Positions 1 to 8,312 of a stretch of DNA of 33,145 nt are shown here, one piece after another. This stretch comes from Propionibacteriaceae bacterium (GTDB lineage: Bacteria > Actinomycetota > Actinomycetes > Propionibacteriales > Propionibacteriaceae), in assembly GCA_020846255.1 (NCBI GenBank), contig JADLEH010000293.1, positions 1-33,145 of the forward strand. Reading direction: 5' to 3'. How positions within the stretch are numbered: position 1 is the stretch's first letter; each line of letters starts with the position of its first letter. Position numbers and translations under genes: made by a program. The notes below the pieces were generated by a model. It was not told the origin of the DNA, made no database searches, and was given only the letters and a program-made list of their open reading frames with translations.

Positions 1-1490
1 GTGACGGTGTGGTTGATCTCGGCGGTGGCGGCCAGGTAGTCGCTGGAGTGCCGGGCGCCGTGCTCCTCGATGCCGACCAGGTCGCTCTTCCGGACCAGGT
101 AGCCGGTGATCCGGATGAACTCGTTGGAGTCCAGGTTGAACGTGAAGTCGCGCATGCCGACAGCGAGCGCCCCACGGATCACGTCCACCATTGCCTGCGG
201 GTTGCCGGTCACCGTCTCGTCGACATGGAAGATGTCGGAGATGCCGGCCTGGAACAGGGCGTGATGGGGTGCGCAGGCTGCGATGTGTTCCCGAAGGCCG
301 GGCTCGTCGCCGATCGGGATCCGGGTACCGGCGGTCACGTCGAGGTCGAGGTCGATCCCGCTCTGGCTGTGCAGGTAGGCGAAGCCGCCACCGCCGCCGC
401 AGTAGGGCAGCGGCCGGGCGCTGACCAGCTCGGCCACCCGCCGGGTCAGCCGGTGGGCGACGGCGTTGGCAGCCTCGTCGTGGCCGTAGCGGGCCTCGGG
501 CGCACCGGCCCTCGCCATCAGCTCATTCACGCACTCGGCCAGGCCGAAGATGCCGAACATGAGGGAGAACCTGTCGATGTCGATCAGGCCCTCCGTGGCC
601 AGGAAGTTGCCGGCGAAGAAGCCCTGGTCGTCGACCAGCGACCGGATCCGGGCCTCGCCGAGCTCGCAGGTGAGCTCCACCCAGTGGGGCAGGGCCTCGT
701 CGCAGAAGCTGTCCAGGCCGCCGGCGTGCCGGGCCACTGCCGCCTTGAGGTTGAGCCGGACGAGGCTGTGCGCGCCGCCGCGGACCTTCAGGGAGTTGTA
801 GCAGCTGACCACCGCGTAGTCGGTGCCGTGGTCGGCCACCATCATCGGATGGTTGACGAAGTGGGGCTTGCCGGTGACGAACACCGTGCGGACGGCGTCC
901 TCGATCAGGTCGTCGGGAGTCTCCGGCGACACCTTCAGGGTCAGGTTCGGCACCACCTGCCGCAGCGAGCGCTCCACCCGCAGGATCGAGCGCACCACGC
1001 GGCCGTCGCCGGGACCGACATTGGCGTGGACGAAGGCATCCGGCAGCATCCGGTCCAGCTGGATCCAGAAGCGGCGCAGCTTGGCGTCCAGCTCTGCGTC
1101 GGGCAGGGCTGCCGGCACGAAGGGCTCCAGCAGGGCGTCCAGGTCGCCGACGTAGACCGGGTAGGTGGTGACCGAAGGCACCTGGCTGTAGAGGATGGTG
1201 AGGAAGGAAAGGGCGTCGTCGAGATCTGTGGGCGGTTCCAGTTCGAGATGCCGGACGCCGTTTCGCAGCGCAAGGGCGTAGTCGGGCAGGACGTAGCGGG
1301 GCGTGAACGGCCGGTTGCCCTCGTACATGTCGCAGATGACCCGCGCCTGCAGTGCTTCCGCGCACAGCGGGGACAATTCGGGATAGGGGAGCGCACCGAC
1401 GGCGAGCCCGGCGAGCCGCCGGATCTTCTGGTCGTAGCCGATCGCTGTGCTGGCGACCACACGCTGTGCTTCACCCCGGAAGGAATCCAT
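1..1490 (-). CDS. yjjI: YjjI-type glycyl radical enzyme, C-terminus cut by window edge
   Basis: About 496 residues are visible; the E. coli YjjI family is slightly over 500, so only a short tail is missing. Near the visible C-terminus lies FIRITGYLVRKSDL, which matches the glycyl radical loop of pyruvate formate-lyase relatives; the radical glycine codon is at 102-104. The mid-protein VVSCYNSL carries the likely active-site cysteine (codon 801-803); unlike pyruvate formate-lyase it is a single cysteine, not a pair. The reaction of YjjI is not established to my knowledge. Such enzymes need a radical-SAM activase (YjjW), expected just left of the window. Start: ATG 1490 has GAGG eight bases upstream. 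GTG 1496 is an alternative, six bases after a TAGCAT -10-like box (1503-1508). The gene is divergent from a nucleoside uptake operon, and in E. coli yjjI lies beside the deo genes. An oxygen-sensitive enzyme suggests facultative or anaerobic growth. Confidence 0.82.
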   Translation of the reverse strand, partial: MDSFRGEAQRVVASTAIGYDQKIRRLAGLAVGALPYPELSPLCAEALQARVICDMYEGNRPFTPRYVLPDYALALRNGVRHLELEPPTDLDDALSFLTILYSQVPSVTTYPVYVGDLDALLEPFVPAALPDAELDAKLRRFWIQLDRMLPDAFVHANVGPGDGRVVRSILRVERSLRQVVPNLTLKVSPETPDDLIEDAVRTVFVTGKPHFVNHPMMVADHGTDYAVVSCYNSLKVRGGAHSLVRLNLKAAVARHAGGLDSFCDEALPHWVELTCELGEARIRSLVDDQGFFAGNFLATEGLIDIDRFSLMFGIFGLAECVNELMARAGAPEARYGHDEAANAVAHRLTRRVAELVSARPLPYCGGGGGFAYLHSQSGIDLDLDVTAGTRIPIGDEPGLREHIAACAPHHALFQAGISDIFHVDETVTGNPQAMVDVIRGALAVGMRDFTFNLDSNEFIRITGYLVRKSDLVGIEEHGARHSSDYLAATAEINHTV

Positions 1491-1592
1491 CTCCACCGCC
1501 TCATGCTAGCGCCCGGCGGGTCGGCAGCTTACTTTTCGGTAACGGTTCGTCACAGCGGCGCGAAGGCGGTCCGAGGGGGTCTCGCCGAGCAC

Positions 1593-1606
1593 TAGAGTCG
1601 GTCGGG
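1593..1606 (+). promoter_or_regulatory. -10 element and start site region of the nucleoside uptake operon
   Basis: TAGAGT at 1593-1598 fits the TANNNT -10 consensus and would place the transcript start near 1606. That leaves a leader of about 42 bases with the ribosome site AAAGGAG (1637-1643) before GTG 1648. I see no convincing -35. The same ACTAGAGT octamer recurs upstream of the ABC ATPase gene (2791-2797). Confidence 0.45.
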
Positions 1607-1647
1607 TGAGCGCGGCTACCGCGCCTGAGATTCCCAAAGGAGACACC

Positions 1648-2700
1648 GTGCGACAGGTGATCAAGATCGCTATCGCGGCTACCGCCGCTCTGACCCTCGC
1701 TGCGTGCAGCAGCGCCGCGCCCACCCCTGCGGCCAGCGGCACCAGTGCACCGGCCACCTCGGCCGCCGCAGCCATCAAGGTGGGCATGGCCTACGACGTC
1801 GGCGGTCGTGGCGATCAGTCCTTCAACGACTCCGCCGCGGCCGGCCTCGACAAGGCCGCAGCCGAGTTCGGCGTGGAGACGAAGGAAGCAGCTGCTACCA
1901 ACGGTGAGGCCGAGTCGGCCCGCGCCGAGCGCCTGCAGCAGCTGATCGATGCCGGCTACACCAACATCGTGGCTGTCGGCTTCGCCTACGCCGGGTCCGT
2001 CGGCACCATCGCCAAGGAGAACCCGGACGTCAAGTTCGCCATCGTCGACGACGCCTCCGAGGCCTCGACCGGCGCCAACATCATGAACATCACGTTCGCA
2101 GAGAACGAGGGCTCCTTCCTGGTCGGCGCTGCAGCTGCGCTGAAGAGCAAGACCGGCAAGATCGGCTTCGTCGGCGGCGTCGAGACCGACCTGATCAAGA
2201 AGTTCGAGGCCGGCTACGTCGCCGGTGCCAAGGCTGCCAACCCCGACATCAAGGTCAGCTCCAAGTACCTCACCCAGCCGCCGGACTTCTCCGGCTTCGG
2301 TGACGTCGCCAAGGGCAAGGCTGCTGCCGAGGGCATGTACCAGGGCGGCGCTGACATCGTCTACCACGCTGCCGGCGGTTCCGGTGGTGGCGTGTTCACC
2401 GCTGCCAAGGCTGCGGGCAAGCTGGCCATCGGTGTCGACTCCGACCAGGCCAAGACCGCTGCTCCGGATGTCCAGGGCGTCATCATGACCTCGATGATCA
2501 AGCGCGTCGACACCGGCGTGTACACCTTCATCAAGTCGGTCCACGACGGCGCCTTCAAGGCCGGCAACAACGTCTTCGACCTGAAGGCTGACGGCGTGGG
2601 CTACTCCACCACCGGCGGCATGATCGACGACATCAAGGACAAGCTGGAGGCCTACAAGGCCGACATCGTCTCCGGCAAGATCGTCGTCCCCGCGAAGTGA
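1648..2700 (+). CDS. BMP-family nucleoside-binding lipoprotein of an ABC transporter
   Basis: A 350-residue extracytoplasmic substrate-binding protein. A short basic n-region, a hydrophobic core and the lipobox LTLAAC (Cys20) show a lipoprotein signal peptide, followed by a low-complexity Ala/Thr/Ser/Pro linker. The mature part opens with IKVGMAYDVGGRGDQSFNDSA, and the motif GDQSFND is typical of the BmpA/Med/PnrA family, whose characterised members bind purine or other nucleosides. GTG 1648 is chosen because AAAGGAG lies five bases upstream and it gives a proper signal peptide. An in-frame GTG at 1606 would add 14 residues and spoil the signal. It is followed by a strong hairpin and then by the ATPase and two permeases of the same transporter. 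Which nucleoside it binds is inferred only from the cdd and add genes downstream. Confidence 0.92.
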   Translation: MRQVIKIAIAATAALTLAACSSAAPTPAASGTSAPATSAAAAIKVGMAYDVGGRGDQSFNDSAAAGLDKAAAEFGVETKEAAATNGEAESARAERLQQLIDAGYTNIVAVGFAYAGSVGTIAKENPDVKFAIVDDASEASTGANIMNITFAENEGSFLVGAAAALKSKTGKIGFVGGVETDLIKKFEAGYVAGAKAANPDIKVSSKYLTQPPDFSGFGDVAKGKAAAEGMYQGGADIVYHAAGGSGGGVFTAAKAAGKLAIGVDSDQAKTAAPDVQGVIMTSMIKRVDTGVYTFIKSVHDGAFKAGNNVFDLKADGVGYSTTGGMIDDIKDKLEAYKADIVSGKIVVPAK

Positions 2701-2740
2701 TTCCCCGGGTGGGCCCAGTGGCCCATTCCTGAGAACAAAC

Positions 2741-2784
2741 CCGCCGGCCCGGGCAACACGTTTTCGTGTCGCCCGGGCCGGCGG
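2741..2784 (+). terminator. Long perfect hairpin between lipoprotein gene and ABC genes
   Basis: Arm 2741-2754 (CCGCCGGCCCGGGC) pairs with 2771-2784; inside it ACACG 2756-2760 pairs with CGTGT 2765-2769 around a TTTT loop, with one A/C mismatch. There is no T-run after it. It could be an intrinsic-like terminator, an attenuator that lowers ATPase and permease expression relative to the binding protein, or a 3' stabiliser of the lipoprotein mRNA. Confidence 0.75.
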
Positions 2785-2791
2785 TTCCCAC

Positions 2792-2797
2792 TAGAGT
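2792..2797 (+). promoter_or_regulatory. Candidate internal promoter -10 upstream of the nucleoside ABC ATPase
   Basis: TAGAGT sits eight bases after the hairpin and about 70 bases before ATG 2870. The surrounding ACTAGAGT is identical to that at the first promoter. No clear -35 is present because the spacer falls in the hairpin arm. If active, it would restart transcription after the hairpin. Confidence 0.35.
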
Positions 2798-2869
2798 GCC
2801 CAACAGCGGTCGGGGAGCCGGCATCGACGCCGGGCCCGCCGTGAGGGAATCGGACGAGGAGCCCAGCCC

Positions 2870-4432
2870 ATGTCGAGTGCCGTCGAGGCTGCCGAGGTAA
2901 CGGGCGCAGCCGGCCAACCGGATCTGGCCGTTGAACTGCGCGGCATCACCAAACGCTTCCCCGGGGTGGTCGCCAATCGCGACATCGCCCTCAGTGTCCG
3001 CCGTGGCACCATCCATGCCATCGTCGGCGAGAACGGTGCCGGCAAGTCCACCCTGATGAAGATCCTCTACGGGGTGCAGCAGCCCGACGAGGGCACCATC
3101 GCCATCAACGGCAAGCAGATCACCCTGAAGAGCCCGATCGAGGCCATCCGGGCCGGTATCGGGATGGTCTTCCAGCACTTCATGCTCGCCGACAACCTGA
3201 CCGTCCTTGAGAACGTCGTCCTCGGGGCCGAGGGCCTGCACGGCATCGGCGACGCGGCCCGGGCGAAGATCCGCGAGCTGTCCGGCGAGTACGGCATGTC
3301 CATCGATCCGGACGCCCTTGTCGCCGACCTCGGCGTCGGTGACCGGCAGCGCATCGAGATCGTCAAGGTGCTCTACCGCGGGGCGAAGATCCTGATCCTC
3401 GACGAGCCGACCGCCGTCCTCGTTCCCCAGGAGGTCACCGAGCTCTTCGACCACCTGCGTGAGCTGAAGGCCGAGGGACTCACCGTGATCTTCATCTCGC
3501 ACAAGCTGGACGAGGTGCTCTCGGTCGCCGAGGACATCACGGTCATCCGCCGGGGCACCACCGTCGCGGCCGTCGACCCGGCCAAGGTGACCGCCCGGCA
3601 ACTGGCCGAGCTGATGGTCGGCTCCGAGTTGCCGTCGCCGCAGACCGAGGAGTCGACCGTCACCGACGAGGTGCGCCTCGTGCTGCGCGGGGTCGAGCTG
3701 GCCGGCGGCGGGGAACGCAAGCTGCTGGACGGCATCGACCTGACCATCCATGCCGGGGAGATCCTCGGGATCGCCGGCGTCGAGGGCAACGGCCAGGCCG
3801 AGCTCGTCGAGGTGATCATGGGCATGCGCCGGCCAACCGCCGGACGGGTGCTGCTCGGCGCGGAGGACATCACCGAGGCCGAGGTCCGGGCCATCCGGGA
3901 GGCCGGCGTCGGCTACATCCCCGAGGACCGGCACCGGCACGGACTGCTGCTCGAGGCGCCGCTGTGGGAGAACATGATCCTCGGCCACCAGACGCAGCCC
4001 CCGAACGTCAAGGGCGCCCTGATCGACGCCAAGGCAGCCAAGGCCGACACGGAGCGGGTGGTCAGGGAGTTCGACGTCCGGACCCCGTCCATCAAGGTGA
4101 CCTCCGGTTCACTTTCCGGCGGCAACCAGCAGAAACTGATCGTCGGGCGGGAGATGAGCCACCACCCGCGCGTCCTCGTGGCCGCCCACCCCACCCGCGG
4201 CGTGGACGTGGGCGCCCAGGCCGCCATCTGGGATCTGATCAAGGAAGCCCGGCGCGGCGGCATGGCCGTGCTGCTGATCTCGGCGGACCTGGAGGAACTG
4301 GTGGGGCTTTCGGACACGATCCGGGTGATCCTGCGCGGCAAGCTCTCGGGTGAGTTCGACCCGGACGTGGTCACGCGGGAGCAACTCGGTGCAGCCATGA
4401 CCGGCGCAGGCGTAGAGGCGGGGGACCGGTGA
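2870..4432 (+). CDS. Nucleoside ABC transporter, double ATP-binding protein
   Basis: A 520-residue protein with two fused ABC domains, as in the BmpB/YufO-type nucleoside and ribose-type importers. The first domain has Walker [10 protein letters not shown] (about residues 53-61), a Q-loop in VFQHFML, a signature-like segment GVGDRQRIEIVK, Walker [12 protein letters not shown] and the switch FISHK. The second domain has a degenerate Walker A (GVEGNGQAEL), a proper signature LSGGNQQK and a degenerate Walker B (VLVAAHPTRGVDVGA). A degenerate second Walker B is normal in this family. ATG 2870 has GAGGAG about eight bases upstream. Its stop codon overlaps the start of the first permease (TGATG), which implies translational coupling. 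It powers import of the ligand captured by the upstream lipoprotein. Confidence 0.93.
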   Translation: MSSAVEAAEVTGAAGQPDLAVELRGITKRFPGVVANRDIALSVRRGTIHAIVGENGAGKSTLMKILYGVQQPDEGTIAINGKQITLKSPIEAIRAGIGMVFQHFMLADNLTVLENVVLGAEGLHGIGDAARAKIRELSGEYGMSIDPDALVADLGVGDRQRIEIVKVLYRGAKILILDEPTAVLVPQEVTELFDHLRELKAEGLTVIFISHKLDEVLSVAEDITVIRRGTTVAAVDPAKVTARQLAELMVGSELPSPQTEESTVTDEVRLVLRGVELAGGGERKLLDGIDLTIHAGEILGIAGVEGNGQAELVEVIMGMRRPTAGRVLLGAEDITEAEVRAIREAGVGYIPEDRHRHGLLLEAPLWENMILGHQTQPPNVKGALIDAKAAKADTERVVREFDVRTPSIKVTSGSLSGGNQQKLIVGREMSHHPRVLVAAHPTRGVDVGAQAAIWDLIKEARRGGMAVLLISADLEELVGLSDTIRVILRGKLSGEFDPDVVTREQLGAAMTGAGVEAGDR

Positions 4433-5550
4433 TGAACGCAGCGAACCTGCGCAGGTTCGGGCTGGCCCTTGCCGCCCCGGTCCTGGCCATCCTCGTGGCC
4501 GTGGTGCTGACCACCCTGATCCTGCTCGCGGCAGGGGACCCGGTGCTCGCGGTGTGGCAGGTGCTGTTCAAGGCGCCGCTGCCCCGACAGATCGTGGCCA
4601 TCCTGAACGAGGCCACCGTGCTCTACCTCTCCGCCGTCGCTGTCGCGATCGGGTTCAAGATGGGCCTGTTCAACATCGGCGTCGACGGCCAGTACCGGAT
4701 CGCCTCCTTCGCAGCCGCAGTGTTCGCCGGCGCGAACTTCCTGCCGGGCTGGCTGAACATCATCGTCTCGATCCTCGTCGCCATGGTCACCGGTGCCCTC
4801 TGGGCGCTGATTGCCGGCCTGCTGAAGGTGGGGCGGGGGGTGAGCGAGGTGATCAGCACGATCATGCTGAACTACATCGCCACCTACCTGGTCGCCTATC
4901 TGCTCAAGGGTGCTGCGGTGAAGGTCGAAGGCAGCAACGCGACCAGCACCCGCGTGCTGGCGGAGGACTCCCGGGTGCCGGGCATCAGCGTCGAGGCCTG
5001 GCTCGGGACCGGACGCGAGATCTACGGGCTGATCTTCCTTGCCATCCTCGTCGGCATCGTCTACTGGTTCATGCTCGGCAAGACCCGGTTCGGCTTCGAC
5101 CTGCGGGCCACCGGCGCCTCGCAGACCGCTGCCATCGCCAGCGGCGTCAAGGTGAAGCGGATGGTCGTCATGGCCATGGTGCTCTCTGGGGCTTCCGCCG
5201 GCCTGGTGGGCATGCCACTGCTCTTCGGACAGGACTACGCCTACGGCGACACCGTCCAGGCCGGTCTCGGGTTCGCCGGGCTCTCGGTGGCCCTGCTCGG
5301 CCGCAACCACCCGATCGGGATGGCGTTCGCGGCCGTGCTGTGGGGCTACCTCAGCCAGCTGAGCAACGGGCTGCAGATCAGCGCCGGCGTCTCGGACAAG
5401 CTGGTCCTGATCATCCAGGGCATCATCGTGCTCTCGGTTGTCATCGCCTACGAGCTGGTCCGCCGGACGGGCCTTGCGATGGAGCAGCGAAGGGTGGCCA
5501 GGGAACTGGCGGCCAAACCCGTCCCGGCAACCGAAGGGGTGTCGGCATGA
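4432..5550 (+). CDS. Nucleoside ABC transporter permease, first subunit
   Basis: A 372-residue, strongly hydrophobic protein with about eight to ten predicted membrane segments. It belongs to the BPL/LivH-type permease family (YufP/NupP-like); the recognisable stretch IGFKMGLFNIGVDGQYRIAS is the conserved FNIG.EGQ region of these permeases, and GLGFAGLSVALLGRNHPIG near the C-terminus is also typical. ATG 4432 shares one base with the ATPase stop. GTG 4429, overlapping by four bases, is an equally coupled alternative. The 3' end overlaps the second permease by four bases (ATGA). Confidence 0.92.
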   Translation: MNAANLRRFGLALAAPVLAILVAVVLTTLILLAAGDPVLAVWQVLFKAPLPRQIVAILNEATVLYLSAVAVAIGFKMGLFNIGVDGQYRIASFAAAVFAGANFLPGWLNIIVSILVAMVTGALWALIAGLLKVGRGVSEVISTIMLNYIATYLVAYLLKGAAVKVEGSNATSTRVLAEDSRVPGISVEAWLGTGREIYGLIFLAILVGIVYWFMLGKTRFGFDLRATGASQTAAIASGVKVKRMVVMAMVLSGASAGLVGMPLLFGQDYAYGDTVQAGLGFAGLSVALLGRNHPIGMAFAAVLWGYLSQLSNGLQISAGVSDKLVLIIQGIIVLSVVIAYELVRRTGLAMEQRRVARELAAKPVPATEGVSA

Positions 5551-6812
5551 GCACTTCGACAACAGCCCAGCCCAAGCTGCAGGCCTCCATCATCAAGGGC
5601 CGCCCGGCCTGGTACTGGCCGGCGATCATCGGCGGCTCCATCCTGGTCATCGCGACCGTGCGCGTGCTCACCGGTGCGCACGACATCGACTCCTCCGGAG
5701 CCCTCGCCGCGGCCATCGGGCTGGCGATGCCGCTGGCCCTCGCCGGCCTCGGTGGCCTCTGGTCGGAGCGGGCCGGCGTGGTCAACATCGGCCTCGAGGG
5801 GATGATGATCCTCGGCACCTGGGGGGCTGCCTTCTTCGGGTTCCACTACGGGCCGTGGGCCGGCATCCTCGGCGCTGTGCTGATGGGCGTGGTCGGCGGT
5901 GCGATCCATGCCCTCGCCACGGTGATCTTCGGTGTCGACCACATCGTCTCGGGTGTCGCGGTGAACCTCCTCGGTGCGGGGGCCGGGGCCTACCTGGCCG
6001 TCCGTACCTTCACCGGCCTGCCCGGTGGCGGCCCCACCCAGTCGCCGCCGCTGGACCAACTGCCGTTCCTCTCCATCCCCGGCCTCGGCGACTGGCTGCT
6101 GCAGCTGGAGCAGTCGCACACCTGGCTGGTCGCCGACGTCGCCGGCATCCTGCGGGCGGTCACTACCAACGTGAACGTGCTGTCGGTGCTGGCGGTCGGC
6201 CTGCTGGTGGGCTCGTGGTGGATCCTGTGGCGGACCCCGTTCGGGCTGCGCCTGCGCTCCTGCGGGGAGGCGCCCCAGGCCGCGGAGACCCTCGGTGTCA
6301 ACGTCCTGCGGCTGAAGTTCCTCGCAGTGCTGATCTCCGGCGCCCTCGCCGGGCTGGCGGGCGGGTTCCTCGTGTTGGTCGCCTCCAACCTCTACCGCGA
6401 CGGCCAGACCGGCGGCCGCGGCTACATCGGCCTTGCCGCCATGATCTTCGGCAACTGGCGACCCGGTGGCCTTGCCGCCGGCGCGATGCTGTTCGGCTAC
6501 GCCGACGCCATCCAGCTGCGCGGACGCGGCGACGTCATCCACGCCTACCTGTTGCCGATCGGGCTGCTGCTGCTGGCCTGGGGCGTGTGGCAACTGGTGC
6601 GCCGGGCCAAGGGCAAGCCGTTCGCCGGAGTCTGGCGGATCGCCATGGCGCTCGGCGTCCTCGCCTGGTACGCCCTCACCACAGAGGTGCCACCGGAATT
6701 CACCAACATGACCCCCTACGTCGCCACCCTGCTGGTACTGGCGTTCTCAGCGCAACGATTGCGCATGCCGGCTGCCGACGGCCAGGTGTACCGGAAGGGT
6801 GAGGCCCATTAG
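5547..6812 (+). CDS. Nucleoside ABC transporter permease, second subunit
   Basis: A 421-residue membrane protein of the same permease superfamily (YufQ/NupQ-like). Its conserved segment LWSERAGVVNIGLEGMMILG is the second-subunit version of the NIG.EG motif, and GRGYIGLAAMIFGNWRP is another family signature. The N-terminus is about 30 hydrophilic residues before the first membrane segment. The C-terminus carries about two extra hydrophobic segments (residues 350-400). ATG 5547 is set by the ATGA overlap with the first permease; the frame is open far upstream, but those codons are antiparallel or out-of-frame shadow of the preceding gene. It would form the heterodimeric pore with the first permease. 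Confidence 0.92.
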   Translation: MSTSTTAQPKLQASIIKGRPAWYWPAIIGGSILVIATVRVLTGAHDIDSSGALAAAIGLAMPLALAGLGGLWSERAGVVNIGLEGMMILGTWGAAFFGFHYGPWAGILGAVLMGVVGGAIHALATVIFGVDHIVSGVAVNLLGAGAGAYLAVRTFTGLPGGGPTQSPPLDQLPFLSIPGLGDWLLQLEQSHTWLVADVAGILRAVTTNVNVLSVLAVGLLVGSWWILWRTPFGLRLRSCGEAPQAAETLGVNVLRLKFLAVLISGALAGLAGGFLVLVASNLYRDGQTGGRGYIGLAAMIFGNWRPGGLAAGAMLFGYADAIQLRGRGDVIHAYLLPIGLLLLAWGVWQLVRRAKGKPFAGVWRIAMALGVLAWYALTTEVPPEFTNMTPYVATLLVLAFSAQRLRMPAADGQVYRKGEAH

Positions 6813-7221
6813 CGCCGACGTCGACTGGGAGGCGCTGCGCTCGAGGGCGCGGGAGCTGACCACGCGGGCGTACGCGCCCTACTCCAACTTCCCGGTCGGG
6901 GCTGCCGGGCTGGTGTCAGACGGCCGGGTCGTGACCGGCTGCAACGTCGAGAACGCCGCCTACGGGGTCGCCCTGTGCGCGGAGTGTGGCCTGATCAGCG
7001 AACTCGTGGCCGGCGGCGGCGGCCGGCTGGTCGCCTTCAGCTGCGCCAACGCCAACGGTGACCGCCTGATGCCCTGCGGGCGGTGCCGCCAGCTGCTGTG
7101 GGAACACGGCGGGCCCGGCCTGCTCATCGACACCCCGGCCGGGGTGCTGACCATGGACCAGGTGCTGCCGATGGCCTTCGGGGTGGCCGAACTCAGGGAA
7201 GTCACCGGGGAGGACAGCTAG
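6799..7221 (+). CDS. cdd: Cytidine deaminase
   Basis: Hydrolytically deaminates cytidine and deoxycytidine to uridine and deoxyuridine. At about 140 residues it has the size of the homotetrameric zinc enzymes. Motifs: AYAPYSNFPVGAA, CNVENAAYG with the substrate-binding Asn and Glu, CAE with the zinc cysteine and catalytic glutamate, and PCGRCRQ with the other two zinc cysteines. The residue after CAE is Cys where many family members have Arg. The start is uncertain: GTG 6799 overlaps the permease by 14 bases and has GGAAGG immediately before it, while a rare ATT codon at 6809 would fit the GGAAGGGTGAGG ribosome site better in position. Coupling to the transporter implies that imported cytidine is deaminated directly. 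Its stop overlaps the adenosine deaminase start by one base. Confidence 0.93.
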   Translation: MRPISADVDWEALRSRARELTTRAYAPYSNFPVGAAGLVSDGRVVTGCNVENAAYGVALCAECGLISELVAGGGGRLVAFSCANANGDRLMPCGRCRQLLWEHGGPGLLIDTPAGVLTMDQVLPMAFGVAELREVTGEDS

Positions 7222-8312
7222 TGGCGGTGTCGATCGACGTCTGTCGGGCGCTGCCGAAGGTTGCCCTGCACGACCACCTCGACGGCGGCCTGCGGCCGGC
7301 GACGATCGTCGAGGAGGCCGCGGCGATCGGCCACCGGCTGCCCACAGCCGACCCGGAGGCCCTTGCCGAGTGGTTCTACGCGGCCGCCGACTCCGGCTCG
7401 CTGGTGCGGTACCTGGAGACCTTCGACCACACCATCGCGGTCATGCAGACGTCCGGCCAGCTGCGGCGGGTGGCCGCGGAGTTCGTCGAGGACCAGGCGG
7501 CCGACGGGGTCATCTACGCCGAGGCGCGGTGGGCGCCGGAACAGCACCTCGCCGGCGGGCTGAGCCTGGCCGAGGCCGTCGAAGCCGTCCGCGACGGGCT
7601 GGCCGAGGGCATGGCCAGGTGCGCGGAGGCCGGCCGGCCGATCATCGCCCGCCAGATCCTCACTTCGATGCGCCACGGCGTGCCGACCACGCGGATCGCC
7701 GAGCTGGCGGTCGCCTACCGGCACGACTCGGTGTGCGGCTTCGACATCGCCGGTGCCGAGGACGGCTACCCGCCGAGCCGGTTCAGCGAGGCCTTCGACT
7801 ACCTGAAGCGGCACAACTTCGAATTCACCATCCACGCCGGCGAGGCCTTCGGGCTGCCGTCCATCTGGGAGGCGGTGCAGCTCTGCGGGGCGTCCCGGCT
7901 CGGCCACGGCGTGCGGCTGGCCGACGACATCGCGGCGGACGGCACCCTCGGCGAGCTGGCCGGCTACGTCCGGGACCGGCGGATCCCGCTGGAACTGTGC
8001 CCTTCCTCCAACCTGCAGACCGGCATCGCCGACACGATCGCAGAGCACCCGTTCGGGCTGCTGGCCCGGCTGCAGTTCCGGGTGACGGTGAGCTGTGACA
8101 ACCGGCTGATGAGCCGCACGACGCTGAGCCGGGAGTTCGCCCTGCTCAGCGAGGCGTTCGGCTACGGGCTGGCCGACCTGCGCCGGTTCAGCGTCAACGC
8201 TGCGAAGAGCGCCTTCCTGCCGTTCGACCAGCGCCTTGCGCTGATCGAACGGGTGAAGGCAGGGTTCCGGGAGTACCCGGCCCAGTCCGCTGCCGCCGGC
8301 CTCAGCGACTGA
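7221..8312 (+). CDS. add: Adenosine deaminase
   Basis: Converts adenosine or deoxyadenosine to inosine or deoxyinosine; 363 residues, normal for the family. Visible zinc and active-site motifs are HDHLDG (His17 and His19), GFDIAGAEDG, FTIHAGEA with the catalytic His-Ala-Gly-Glu, SRLGHGVR and VSCDNRLMS with the metal Asp, where many relatives have NTDN. GTG 7221 overlaps the cdd stop by one base, with GGGGAGG seven bases upstream. It is the last gene of the uptake/deamination operon and its end overlaps the convergent propeller gene by 11 bases. Its product would feed the purine nucleoside phosphorylase encoded at 20642-21448. The enzyme could prefer another aminopurine nucleoside, but the motif set is standard. 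Confidence 0.93.
   Translation: MAVSIDVCRALPKVALHDHLDGGLRPATIVEEAAAIGHRLPTADPEALAEWFYAAADSGSLVRYLETFDHTIAVMQTSGQLRRVAAEFVEDQAADGVIYAEARWAPEQHLAGGLSLAEAVEAVRDGLAEGMARCAEAGRPIIARQILTSMRHGVPTTRIAELAVAYRHDSVCGFDIAGAEDGYPPSRFSEAFDYLKRHNFEFTIHAGEAFGLPSIWEAVQLCGASRLGHGVRLADDIAADGTLGELAGYVRDRRIPLELCPSSNLQTGIADTIAEHPFGLLARLQFRVTVSCDNRLMSRTTLSREFALLSEAFGYGLADLRRFSVNAAKSAFLPFDQRLALIERVKAGFREYPAQSAAAGLSD

Noticed and set aside
9-1595. Open frame of 528 codons on the plus strand
   Set aside because: It is the antisense shadow of the YjjI gene; its translation is repetitive Val/Gly/Asp/His-rich sequence with no motifs, while the minus strand shows glycyl radical enzyme motifs.
2870-4432. Inactivating mutation in the second ATP site of the nucleoside ATPase
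   Set aside because: Degenerate second Walker motifs (GNGQAEL, AAHPTRG) are typical of this transporter family, so they are not evidence of decay.
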